DNA from: Thermoplasma sp. Kam2015 | GTDB lineage: Archaea > Thermoplasmatota > Thermoplasmata > Thermoplasmatales > Thermoplasmataceae | Direction of reading: 5' to 3' | Assembly (NCBI RefSeq): GCF_003205235.1 | Contig: NZ_QJSM01000020.1 | Location: forward strand, 124,001-188,000 | DNA: 64,000 bases | Part shown: piece by piece, positions 18,194 to 26,392 of the stretch | How the letters are laid out: every line of letters begins with the position of its first letter | Position numbering within the stretch: the first letter of the stretch is position 1 | Translations under genes and position numbers: made by a program | The notes under the pieces: model-generated | Database searches by the model: none | What the model saw: only the letters and a program-made list of their open reading frames with translations | What the model was told of the DNA's origin: nothing

Positions 18194-19063
18194 ATGAAAA
18201 TAATTGTTGAACCAGACGAGGGAATCGGTCCTGTAATAGATATGATAAAAAAGGCCAGGAAATTCATATATGCCAATTTCTATCTGATTGACAATGATCA
18301 GATACTCAGCGCTTTGAAGGAAAAGAAAAGGAAGAAGGTCGACGTCAGAATAATCTATGATGGTCGCCCATATGGTGAGGCAAATTTGAGTCAGGAATCG
18401 GATGCAATAAAAAATTATGGGTTAAACTACAAAACGGCTCCAAAGCAGTTTGACTCACCCGGAGTATTCGACCACGCGAAATATATGGTAAGCGAGAAGA
18501 TCGCAATAATAGGAACAGCAAATGCAACGGACGCGTCCTTTAGCAAGAACAGGGAATACATCTACATATCAAAAGACCGACGAATAAGAAAGGCTTTAAA
18601 GGCACTCTTTCTCGCTGACTGGAATGATGTAGGTACAAAACGGATAAGAATGCCACACGTACTTGTGATATCTCCCGGATCAGAGAGGATCATCTGCACG
18701 TTGATAAGAAGGGCAAAATTCATCGAAACAGAGGAGATGGGCGATGATCCTGCTGTACTGGATGCCTTGAAGAAGAGGAAGCGTATAAAAATGATACTTC
18801 CATCTTCCGTAAGTTCCGAGGACAGGCAGCGGCTTATGGAATTGAAGAAGGCCGGACTCAGGATCAGGTTGATGCCCGTCAACAAACGCTACATGCATGC
18901 CAAGATGATATACGGGGATAGGGTCTTCATAGGATCTGAGAATTTCAGCTCCACCTCCCTGAACAAAAACAGGGAAGTCGGGATAGTATTCGATGGATTT
19001 CTATCGAAGAGAAAAGTGAAACGTCACTTCAGGAAAGACTGGAAGATATCTATAAAATTCTAG
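18194..19063 (+). CDS. Phospholipase D-like (HKD) protein
   Basis: 289 residues with two PLD-type halves. The second half has a full HxKx4D motif (H235, K237, D242, then GSENFSS). The first has H94 and K96 but Glu at the Asp position (E101), followed by GTANAT. HKD enzymes cleave or transfer phosphodiesters of lipids or nucleic acids through a His intermediate. Conservation of both His-Lys pairs favours activity. No signal peptide is seen, so it is probably cytoplasmic, and a nuclease or ligase-like role is as possible as a lipid role. Confidence 0.75.
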   Translation: MKIIVEPDEGIGPVIDMIKKARKFIYANFYLIDNDQILSALKEKKRKKVDVRIIYDGRPYGEANLSQESDAIKNYGLNYKTAPKQFDSPGVFDHAKYMVSEKIAIIGTANATDASFSKNREYIYISKDRRIRKALKALFLADWNDVGTKRIRMPHVLVISPGSERIICTLIRRAKFIETEEMGDDPAVLDALKKRKRIKMILPSSVSSEDRQRLMELKKAGLRIRLMPVNKRYMHAKMIYGDRVFIGSENFSSTSLNKNREVGIVFDGFLSKRKVKRHFRKDWKISIKF

Positions 19064-19101
19064 CATTGAAGAATGGCAGGATGAGGACCAGATCGTTCTG
19101 T

Positions 19102-19470
19102 TCATATGTACTGCCATATTGGATCTTCCCACAGGTCATATTCCTCGTGTACCTCCTTTATTGATTTATCGGGTATCTTCCCTTCTTGCATCAGATTGTG
19201 ATATTTAGCTATTAGGTCCAGATACTGCATTTTCGAATTCTGATCGAATCTCTCCCTAACCTTTTTTCTCTCCTCAGGATGAAGATCCGTTAATTTCCTG
19301 GAAAGGAACAGTATTCTGAAAAATTTCTGATCCCCAAGTGTCACCAGGAAAATATTGTAGTCTATATTCATGTCGCTAAATTCGTGAGCCGTTATCCCGG
19401 CCAGTGCCTTGACGAGCTCTTCATCCAGTCCATGCACGGTCTGAAAAGCTATCTCCAATCCCTTCTGCAT
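19102..19470 (-). CDS. Conserved-looking hypothetical protein
   Basis: 122 residues, soluble, charged, with a beta-rich first half (YNIFLVTLGDQKFFRILFL) and a helical, charged second half. No motif is recognised. A TATA-like CTATTTAAGT lies about 27 nt before the ATG, which supports a real leaderless gene. It lies just outside the rhamnose island and is convergent with the PLD gene. Confidence 0.6.
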   Translation of the reverse strand: MQKGLEIAFQTVHGLDEELVKALAGITAHEFSDMNIDYNIFLVTLGDQKFFRILFLSRKLTDLHPEERKKVRERFDQNSKMQYLDLIAKYHNLMQEGKIPDKSIKEVHEEYDLWEDPIWQYI

Positions 19471-19665
19471 GGCCAGCTTACAAAAACATCACTTAAATAG
19501 TTTATGCATGATGCGAAATCGATCGTTATGTTGGAATTCATAATTGAGAATCAATAGGAAAATAATTCCACTGCATAAGTCTTATAATCCTCAGTTTATG
19601 GGCATTGAAAGAACGTACTTTTCATTAGCCTGTCCTTAGAGAAACGATGGAACCGTCCGGTGATT

Positions 19666-19675
19666 GATATTTATC
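19666..19675 (+). promoter_or_regulatory. TATA box of the mutarotase gene
   Basis: GATATTTATC is centred about 26 nt before the ATG at 19696; no ribosome site intervenes. Confidence 0.6.
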
Positions 19676-19695
19676 GTCTTTGATGATAAGGAAAT

Positions 19696-20001
19696 ATGAA
19701 ATATGCATTTCATCTTAAGATAAAGGAGGGAAAGGAACTCGAATACAGAAAAAGGCATCAGAACGTGTGGCCTGAAATGCTGGATCTTCTAAGGAAAGCT
19801 GGCGTAAGAAACTATTCAATTTTCATCGAAAATCAGGATATCTTTGGATGCTGGGAATGCGATGACATTGATCATACCCTGCGCATAATAAATGAGAGTG
19901 ATGTGAACAGGAAATGGCAAGAATATATGAGCGACATAATAATTACACCGAGCGAGAGAAGAACCGCCAAGGGTATGGATGAAGTGTTCTATCTCCCATA
20001 G
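19696..20001 (+). CDS. rhaM: L-rhamnose mutarotase
   Basis: 101 residues, the family's usual length (about 104). The signature RKRHQNVWPEM holds the catalytic-type H21, and the protein ends with the characteristic EVFYLP. The enzyme interconverts alpha and beta anomers of L-rhamnose, supplying the anomer used by the dehydrogenase. It opens the rhamnose island and faces the aldolase gene convergently. A TATA box at the leaderless spacing supports the start. Confidence 0.88.
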   Translation: MKYAFHLKIKEGKELEYRKRHQNVWPEMLDLLRKAGVRNYSIFIENQDIFGCWECDDIDHTLRIINESDVNRKWQEYMSDIIITPSERRTAKGMDEVFYLP

Positions 20002-20013
20002 ATCTTACAGAAT

Positions 20014-20898
20014 TCAGAAATATAATTCAAGCACAGATATGAGAGATTCAAGTCTGCGTATGAGAATCTTTGAGAGATGCGGGCATGGTTCTCTACATCT
20101 GTAGTTGTTTATAATGCCCCTTTTTTTCAATACATACTTCTCGATCTCCACGAATCTGTCCAGATGATTCACCTCGACCTTCAGGAATTCTCTGATTTTG
20201 TCTCGATCAGCTGTATCACCGTTAAGCATCATCCTGTTCACCACATCTGGCATCGAGGATCCGATTATGCTTCCGTTTGATCCTGCTTTTCTCTCCCGTA
20301 TAATGTCGAGACCAAGGTATCCACCATAGATCGGAATATCAGGATAAGCGATTCGGATCTTTCTCATCTTGGTCACAGATCCTCTCCCCTCTATCTTGAA
20401 GCCTGCGACCTTACCTGAATATATATACCTTCTCCAGAATTCAATATCTGGCAGGTACGATGACGGGATGTTGGTATCCTGGAATATAACTGGAATATCC
20501 AGCATTTCAATAGCTTGGGAAACAAATTTTTCTACAAATTTTTTATTCAATTTGTAGAACGGAACATACTGTGGGGGCGAAATTATCAAGTAGTCAACGC
20601 CGTATTTATCCGCTACTTTAGATAGCTCTTTCATGGCGAATAATGAATTATCATTTATGCCCACCATGATCTCGCCCGACCAGAAAGTGGAGGAGGAAAG
20701 GTATTCAATTATCTTCTTTTTCTCATCCATGGTAAGTCTGTAATATTCGCCGCCAAAGATCAATATGGCCGTAGACTTTATCTTTATTTTTTCCAGAAAC
20801 TCGAGAATATCAGCCGTTTCATCATAGTTTACAGTCTGATCTTCATTAAATACCGTAGGACATGCGGACACTATACTGAAGTCCTTATGGTAGATCAT
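20014..20898 (-). CDS. DapA-family aldolase, likely 2-keto-3-deoxy-L-rhamnonate aldolase
   Basis: A (beta/alpha)8 class I aldolase of the dihydrodipicolinate synthase/KDG aldolase family, about 294 residues from the ATG at 20898. The frame is open 15 codons further, to 20943, but those residues are not typical and TATA-like sequences lie within them. The Schiff-base lysine is in AGFKIEGRG and tyrosines lie in SPPQYVPFY. In the non-phosphorylative pathway such an enzyme splits the 2-keto-3-deoxy acid to pyruvate and, for the rhamnose-derived acid, L-lactaldehyde. The rhamnose assignment rests on its place between the mutarotase and the permease. Confidence 0.78.
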   Translation of the reverse strand: MIYHKDFSIVSACPTVFNEDQTVNYDETADILEFLEKIKIKSTAILIFGGEYYRLTMDEKKKIIEYLSSSTFWSGEIMVGINDNSLFAMKELSKVADKYGVDYLIISPPQYVPFYKLNKKFVEKFVSQAIEMLDIPVIFQDTNIPSSYLPDIEFWRRYIYSGKVAGFKIEGRGSVTKMRKIRIAYPDIPIYGGYLGLDIIRERKAGSNGSIIGSSMPDVVNRMMLNGDTADRDKIREFLKVEVNHLDRFVEIEKYVLKKRGIINNYRCREPCPHLSKILIRRLESLISVLELYF

Positions 20899-21120
20899 AT
20901 AGTGATATGATTTAAACCAGAACTTAAAGGGATCGGAGAACACGTCCGGCCTCTATACGGTGAAATGAACACGTATAAACGATGGTATAATCGTCTTCAA
21001 ATGAAGGCATGAAATGCATTAGACACTAAGAATAGTCTCATATTCAGTATGGGCTTGAGCATCTAATCCTATGGATGGATAATTATGTATATATCTAATA
21101 TGGACAGGTATGATACATTC

Positions 21121-21130
21121 TTTAAATATG
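21121..21130 (+). promoter_or_regulatory. TATA box that sets the permease start
   Basis: TTTAAATATG is centred about 26 nt upstream of the ATG at 21151. It would lie inside the coding region if the in-frame ATG at 21085 were used, so it favours 21151. Confidence 0.6.
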
Positions 21131-21150
21131 CATTAGATGATAATATATAC

Positions 21151-22515
21151 ATGGCTGATAAGTCAAATCCAATCGAGATGTTAGATAACGCGAAGCTTAC
21201 TGGCACGCATGTGTCGTGGACACTGATAGCTTCCCTTGGAGACTTTCTCGATGCTGGTATGTTTGCAGGAACTGGTATAACATTATCTGCTATTTTGGCC
21301 TATCTACATGTAACGTCGACACTTCTTGCAGGCTTTCCAGCTCTGATCACCCTCCTTGGAACAGCTTTCGGAGCGCTCATTTTCGGACCACTCGGTGACA
21401 GATATGGTAGAAAATTCATTTATCAGGCTGATATGATTATTTATGCTGTTGCCGCAATACTACTCGCTTTTTCATTCAATTTCATATGGGCCATGATATT
21501 CTATGCGTTGATCGGTATAGCGGTGGGCGCTGACGTGCCGACCTCATGGTCTCTGATCTCCGAATTTGCACCTAAAGCTGGAAGAGGGAAGCTCATGACG
21601 TACACCAACATAATGTGGTACGTCGGCGTACTCGTGGAACTGGCAATAGCTATAGCGATATACAACACTGGAATCACATTATTTAGAACTATATGGATAA
21701 TGCTCGGGGTTATAGCTATAATAGCTTGGGTCTTAAGGCGCAGGCTCACAGAATCACCGAGATTTGACGTTCTGAAGGGCAGATACAAAGATCTTCACAA
21801 TGCAACAAAGGTTCTCGGTGCGGCTCAAGAGGCTGATGTTTCGGCGTCAGCCGCACCTAAATACAGAGAGTACAGATATAAGGAGCTGTTCACAAAGTAC
21901 GGTGGTCCTCTCCTCTTCGCCTGGTTCCTATATCTGATGTGGGGAATTCCTGCATCCACTTACGGTGAATTCTTCCCATACATCTTCAGCTCGCTTCATC
22001 TGGTATCTACCAGAGTAGTGTTTGCCTTCGAGGCCATTTACTTCGGTAGCGCAATAGTACCGGGTCTGCTGATATACTATTTCCTAACGGATAAGGTCGG
22101 TGTAGGCAGGTATCCACTTTATCTCACCAGTGCTGCTATGTCCGCGGTATCCTTCCTGTTGCTAGTTTACAAACCGTTCCTTTACAATGTACCAGTTCTT
22201 CTTGTGTCTTTCCTGTTGTTCGGTATAGGGCAGGGATTGGGTGTATGGCCCATCACAAGATTATATTCACTGGAGCATTTCCCCACAAGTCTGAGAAACT
22301 CAGGACAGGGTTTCGTTTGGTTCACCATGAGATTCGAGGGTGCAATATTCGGGCTGTTCACACCGCTGATCGTAAAGGCAAGTGTCACATACATTGGATG
22401 GATCGCTGGGATATTCTTCCTAGCCGCGTTCATAGTGGTCGGGATCATGGGATTCGCTGCACCCAGCTATGTGAGAACCGAAGCGAGATCTCTTGAGCAG
22501 ACTGCAGAAGAATAA
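21151..22515 (+). CDS. MFS sugar permease, probably for L-rhamnose
   Basis: 454 residues from 21151 with about 12 transmembrane segments. The sugar-porter style loop is FGPLGDRYGRKF between helices 2 and 3. Helix 1 begins SWTLIASLGDFLDAGMF, a pattern of the archaeal sugar/acid symporter group. It is likely a proton symporter in the cytoplasmic membrane. The SDR gene starts 15 nt after its stop, so the two are co-transcribed, which is the basis for the rhamnose assignment; other 6-deoxy sugars are possible. Confidence 0.8.
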   Translation: MADKSNPIEMLDNAKLTGTHVSWTLIASLGDFLDAGMFAGTGITLSAILAYLHVTSTLLAGFPALITLLGTAFGALIFGPLGDRYGRKFIYQADMIIYAVAAILLAFSFNFIWAMIFYALIGIAVGADVPTSWSLISEFAPKAGRGKLMTYTNIMWYVGVLVELAIAIAIYNTGITLFRTIWIMLGVIAIIAWVLRRRLTESPRFDVLKGRYKDLHNATKVLGAAQEADVSASAAPKYREYRYKELFTKYGGPLLFAWFLYLMWGIPASTYGEFFPYIFSSLHLVSTRVVFAFEAIYFGSAIVPGLLIYYFLTDKVGVGRYPLYLTSAAMSAVSFLLLVYKPFLYNVPVLLVSFLLFGIGQGLGVWPITRLYSLEHFPTSLRNSGQGFVWFTMRFEGAIFGLFTPLIVKASVTYIGWIAGIFFLAAFIVVGIMGFAAPSYVRTEARSLEQTAEE

Positions 22516-22529
22516 GCGAGTGATGGGAA

Positions 22530-23294
22530 ATGTTGGATTTCAAGGGAAAAAATGCTGTAATTACGGGAGGATCCAGGGGAATCGGTAGGGCGATTGCTCT
22601 GGGTCTCGCCAAGCAGGGCGCCAACATACTGATAAGCTATGCATCTCATGACTCAGAGGCCGATGAAGTGTTGGAAGCTGCTAGAGGCTTCGGAGTCAAA
22701 GCATACAAGGTTAAAGTGGATCAAAGTGACCCATATGAGAGTATTCGATTCGCAGATAAGGCCATTGAAATGCTTGGCAAGGTTCACGTGCTTGTTGATA
22801 ACGCAGGCATATGTCCTTTCGAAAATTTTTTCAAGATAAGCGTTGATCTGTTTGAAAAAGTATGGAAAGTGAACGTTGAAAGCCATTATTTCATAACACA
22901 GCGCATAGCCAGTAACATGATCGAGAACAAGATCAAGGGAAGGATATTGCTGATAAGCTCTATCAGCGCACATGTTGGCGGAGAATTTCAGACCCATTAT
23001 ACTACAACTAAATCCGCTCTGAATGGTTTCATGCATTCCATAGCCATAGTCCTTGGAAAGTATGGGATACTCGTAAACAGCCTAGAACCTGGAACTATAC
23101 TAACAGATATAAATAAGGAGGATCTTTCTAACAAGGAAAAACGCGAATACATGGAACGCAGGACGGTGGTTGGCAGGCTGGGATTGCCGGAAGACATGGT
23201 TGCCCCTGCGCTTTTCCTTGTATCGGATGATAATACCTATGTGACTGGTACGGAACTGCTGGCCGATGGGGGTATGCTCATAAATCTTCAATAG
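22530..23294 (+). CDS. SDR-type L-rhamnose 1-dehydrogenase
   Basis: 254-residue short-chain dehydrogenase: nucleotide motif GGSRGIGRA at 13-21, DNAG in place of NNAG (about 90), the catalytic Ser around 143-144, and Y157/K161 (YTTTK). It oxidises L-rhamnose to L-rhamnono-lactone with NAD(P). From memory, an SDR L-rhamnose dehydrogenase has been characterised from Thermoplasma acidophilum, and the operon context here agrees. The start follows the permease stop by 14 nt, with GTGATGGG just before the ATG acting as the ribosome site. Confidence 0.85.
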   Translation: MLDFKGKNAVITGGSRGIGRAIALGLAKQGANILISYASHDSEADEVLEAARGFGVKAYKVKVDQSDPYESIRFADKAIEMLGKVHVLVDNAGICPFENFFKISVDLFEKVWKVNVESHYFITQRIASNMIENKIKGRILLISSISAHVGGEFQTHYTTTKSALNGFMHSIAIVLGKYGILVNSLEPGTILTDINKEDLSNKEKREYMERRTVVGRLGLPEDMVAPALFLVSDDNTYVTGTELLADGGMLINLQ

Positions 23295-23383
23295 AGTAGA
23301 AAAAATATTCCTATATTTTTAACAAATAAGATTTATGTTAATGAAGTTAGTAAATATTAAATAATGTTCTAATATACTTAACT

Positions 23384-24103
23384 ATGATACTCAAATATGC
23401 TCCGAGGAATCTTGATGATAAATTTTCAATGGTATATTTCAGGATGACTCATGATAACTGCTGGAGCAGAATCACGGAAAACTATGATGTGATGGTACAT
23501 ACATTGAAGCTTTTGCCATTTAAGGACAGAGATGTCATATATGGCCTATTTGAGCTTAAGGTTAAGGGTAAGCATACCCTGCGAGATTTCATGCGAGAAT
23601 TAAGCAGATCCGGTACCGTGAAGAAACTTGTAGGACTCAGCATTAGTGAACTTAAGGGAAACGTTTACATAGTGGATCTTTACGAAACGTACAGCGGCAT
23701 GATACAGGGAAAACTCAGTGATTACAATAGTATCTTTGACTTTGATCTTGTCAAACACGGCGTAGAGGAAAAATATGCAGTCATACCTTCGGAGAACGTG
23801 AATGATCTAAAGAACGAGCTGCAAACGCTAGGGCACGTTTATGAATTCAGGGCGAAATATTTCCCTAATTTCTATGAGGTTCTGATGCCCTATTTCAACT
23901 TCTCACCAATTGAGATGCAGATCATGCTGGAAGCATATAATCAGGGTTATTATGATATACCGCGGAGAGCAGGAATCAGGGAGATTGCTGAATATTTCGG
24001 ACTTTCCAAGTCAACTGTTCAGGAATATATAAGGAATGCAGAATCGAAGACCATGACGAGCATGAAGCTCTTCAAACTGATGAATGATCTCAAAAGACTA
24101 TGA
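23384..24103 (+). CDS. HTH_10 (bacterio-opsin activator-type) transcription regulator
   Basis: 239 residues. An N-terminal sensor domain of about 180 residues has no recognised fold. The C-terminal HTH_10 domain begins at about 182: SPIEMQIMLEAYNQGYYDIP, followed by IREIAEYFGLSKSTVQEYI as the helix-turn-helix. A TATA-like AATATTAAAT lies about 28 nt before the ATG. Its place in the middle of the rhamnose genes makes it the likely pathway regulator. Its own promoter and single-gene layout fit a locally acting regulator. Confidence 0.8.
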   Translation: MILKYAPRNLDDKFSMVYFRMTHDNCWSRITENYDVMVHTLKLLPFKDRDVIYGLFELKVKGKHTLRDFMRELSRSGTVKKLVGLSISELKGNVYIVDLYETYSGMIQGKLSDYNSIFDFDLVKHGVEEKYAVIPSENVNDLKNELQTLGHVYEFRAKYFPNFYEVLMPYFNFSPIEMQIMLEAYNQGYYDIPRRAGIREIAEYFGLSKSTVQEYIRNAESKTMTSMKLFKLMNDLKRL

Positions 24104-24498
24104 TCTTCGCGAACGATTAGGCATGAACGCAAGCAGCATTTAAGGAGAAGTGAAGGACTTGGAGGGAGCTGTAATTCTCCTTCTTCGGACAGGAGATACA
24201 CGGATCTCTTCCAATAGAATGATTTATAGACTGTCTTTTCATAATTTTTCCATCATCCACGATAAACAAGTGGATGACGCTCGAGCAGGATCTGTGCGAT
24301 CCGAAGCTTCAGCTTAGAAGTCATTCACTTGATATTCCATAGATGCAAAATATGTATTGTAAAGGATATCTGAGACCATGAGATATTGATCGTGCATGAT
24401 CAACCTATGAATAGAAATCCCCGAAATTACGGATTCGGCTCATATACGGCTAATGATCCTTCTATGCTGATGGTGGACGTTTCCGATTATACCTTTTT
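24104..24498. other. Intergenic region with IS605-like right-end remnant
   Basis: About 400 bases with no gene. Its middle holds a hairpin (24253-24260 TCATCCAC pairing with 24270-24277 GTGGATGA, 9-nt loop), a GGATC/GATCC stem-loop near 24288-24302, and a sequence similar to the right end of the TnpB element (see the separate entry). The last 25 bases form the promoter of the MDR gene. Confidence 0.5.
24251..24328 (+). mobile_element. Possible solo IS200/IS605-type right end
   Basis: CGAAGCTTCAGCTTAGAAG followed by TCATTCAC at 24302-24328 resembles the sequence after tnpB at 8535-8571 (GAAGCTCCGATGCTTTAGC then TTAGGAGTAGCTCAC). Both share GAAGCT, AGCTTAG, AGT and a terminal TCAC. Stem-loops lie directly upstream, as expected of a TnpB guide-RNA scaffold end. 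No tnpB is nearby, so this would be a remnant or a non-autonomous copy. Confidence 0.35.
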
Positions 24499-24501
24499 AT
24501 G
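24493..24501 (+). promoter_or_regulatory. TATA box of the MDR dehydrogenase gene
   Basis: CTTTTTATG is centred about 23 nt before the ATG at 24520. It overlaps the upstream in-frame ATG at 24499, which is therefore unlikely to be the start. Confidence 0.5.
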
Positions 24502-24519
24502 TGTGTTAAAAATAGTTAC

Positions 24520-25518
24520 ATGGCGATAACAACGAAGGCATTGATTTGGACCGATATTAGAAAGATGGCTGTTGAGGATAGGGAGCCAGAAGATCCAAAA
24601 CCTGGATTCGTCACGCTGAAGGTGAACTATTCCGGGATATGCGGTTCTGAACTGTCCGCGTTCGTTGGTCAGAACGAACTCAGAAAGCCTCCCTCGATAA
24701 TGGGTCATGAATTCACAGGCAAGGTTGTCAAGGTAGGATCAGATTCCGATAGATATCTCTTAGGGAAAAACGTTGCAGTGAATCCCCTTGTCACATGTGG
24801 AAAATGCAGATACTGCAGAACTGGTAACAGACAGCTTTGTCCAGAGAGAAAATTGATAGGTGTCGACTATCCCGGAGGCTTTGAGGAATACGTCAACGTA
24901 CCGGACTATTCATGCTATGAGATAGTTGAGAAGCCTGAGGGATCGCTTGCTGAACCTCTTGCCACTGCGTTCAGGGCAGTCTTCCATGCTATGCCAGAGA
25001 TTGACGATAGGGCCCTCATAATAGGTGCAGGAACAATTGGACTGCTGTCTACAAAATTACTGGAGACTTACGGGACCGTTGATCGCGTGGTTGTCGATAT
25101 CAATGATTTCAGGCTTGAACATGCATTGCACTGGGGAGCCACAAAAGTGATAAACAACAAGAAAGAGAAGGGCATACCAAAGGACTTCGATGTCGTTATA
25201 GATGCCGTGGGCACTCAGGATACAAGGATGATGGCGATCAACTCTGTCGCCCGGGGCGGCCGGATTGTTTTCGTCGGTCTGCATGAACCGCAGGCAGCAG
25301 TGCCCATCAACTATATGATAAGAAGCGAGATCGAAACATACGGCTCATTCTGCTACTCTGATGATAATTTCAGAAGATCGGTCGATCTCATCAACAGGGG
25401 TTTTCTCGATATAAACGAGAGATGGTACGACATCAGGCCCCTGGAAAAAGGTGAAGATTCTTTCAATGAGGAGCTTTCTCCAGAGTCCAGATATTCGAAG
25501 ATCATACTGAAACCATAG
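24520..25518 (+). CDS. Zinc MDR dehydrogenase, candidate 2-keto-3-deoxy-L-rhamnonate 4-dehydrogenase
   Basis: 332 residues from the ATG at 24520. It is a medium-chain dehydrogenase with the catalytic zinc residues in GICGSE and GHEF, the structural zinc site CGKCRYCRTGNRQLC (C-x2-C-x2-C-x7-C), and the Rossmann motif IIGAGTIGLL. The FAH-type hydrolase starts 8 nt after its stop. In the diketo-hydrolase route, a dehydrogenase oxidises C4 of the keto-deoxy acid to give the hydrolase substrate. MDR enzymes with this activity are known from acidophiles, as far as I recall. Other secondary alcohols are possible substrates. Confidence 0.78.
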   Translation: MAITTKALIWTDIRKMAVEDREPEDPKPGFVTLKVNYSGICGSELSAFVGQNELRKPPSIMGHEFTGKVVKVGSDSDRYLLGKNVAVNPLVTCGKCRYCRTGNRQLCPERKLIGVDYPGGFEEYVNVPDYSCYEIVEKPEGSLAEPLATAFRAVFHAMPEIDDRALIIGAGTIGLLSTKLLETYGTVDRVVVDINDFRLEHALHWGATKVINNKKEKGIPKDFDVVIDAVGTQDTRMMAINSVARGGRIVFVGLHEPQAAVPINYMIRSEIETYGSFCYSDDNFRRSVDLINRGFLDINERWYDIRPLEKGEDSFNEELSPESRYSKIILKP

Positions 25519-25526
25519 GGATAAAC

Positions 25527-26387
25527 ATGAAGACACTCAATTTCCTATCTGAACATGGCCCTGCCGGAGCTATCGCCCGGGGCGATGCTATCTATCCATT
25601 CAGCGAGATAGCCAGATTCATGAGTAAATTCAAGGATTTCACTGTAACAGATGATCTCATCGCATCAGATGTTGATCTGAACGAGGTTGATAGATCGATA
25701 GACGATCATATTGATGAATTGTCTGGAAAAAATATGAAAGACGTTAAGATCCTGTCTCCCGTATTGAGGCCGAAAAAAATACTGTGCATCGGTGTCAATT
25801 ATCGAGAACATGCCAAGGAGTCAAAGCAGAGCGTAATGGAGTATCCCACCATATTCTCAAAGTTTCCGGATAGCGTCATAGGCACTGGCGAAAATATAAG
25901 ACCGCCAAGCGACGTAACGCAACTGGACTATGAGGGGGAACTGGTCGTGGTCATAGGCCGCGAACGCGGTAAATCAGGAGATCGCATCTTTGGATACACC
26001 GTGGGAAACGACGTATCAGCACGCGATCTGCAGTTCAGGACGTCGCAATGGCTTCTTGGAAAGGCTCTTCCCACCTTCGCACCCATCGGGCCTCTGATCA
26101 CGGGTAAAAACGAGCTGGGAGATGCTGAAAATCTTAGAATTCAGACGAAGGTCAACGGCCAGGTCAGGCAGGATGGAAATACCGCTGATATGATATTCAA
26201 TGTTCCGAAGATAATAGAATACCTATCCAGATATTTCAGACTGGAGCCTGGAGACCTGGTATTTACAGGAACACCAGAAGGGGTGATCCTCGGAATGCCG
26301 GAAGAAAAGCGGGTGTGGCTGAAGCATGGAGATGTCATAGAGGTGAACATAACCGGCATAGGAACGCTCACTAACGCAGTGGAATAG
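25527..26387 (+). CDS. FAH-family hydrolase, candidate 2,4-diketo-3-deoxy-L-rhamnonate hydrolase
   Basis: 286 residues. N-terminal region of about 75 residues, then the fumarylacetoacetate-hydrolase fold: KILCIGVNYREHAKE at about 85, metal ligands E136 and E138 (DYEGE) and D162 (GNDVSARD), then LGKALPTFAPIGP and FTGTPEGV. The family cleaves C-C bonds of diketo acids. In the L-rhamnose diketo-hydrolase pathway it yields pyruvate and L-lactate. It is in an operon with the MDR dehydrogenase just upstream and convergent with the MBL gene. Confidence 0.82.
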   Translation: MKTLNFLSEHGPAGAIARGDAIYPFSEIARFMSKFKDFTVTDDLIASDVDLNEVDRSIDDHIDELSGKNMKDVKILSPVLRPKKILCIGVNYREHAKESKQSVMEYPTIFSKFPDSVIGTGENIRPPSDVTQLDYEGELVVVIGRERGKSGDRIFGYTVGNDVSARDLQFRTSQWLLGKALPTFAPIGPLITGKNELGDAENLRIQTKVNGQVRQDGNTADMIFNVPKIIEYLSRYFRLEPGDLVFTGTPEGVILGMPEEKRVWLKHGDVIEVNITGIGTLTNAVE

Positions 26388-26392
26388 TCAGG

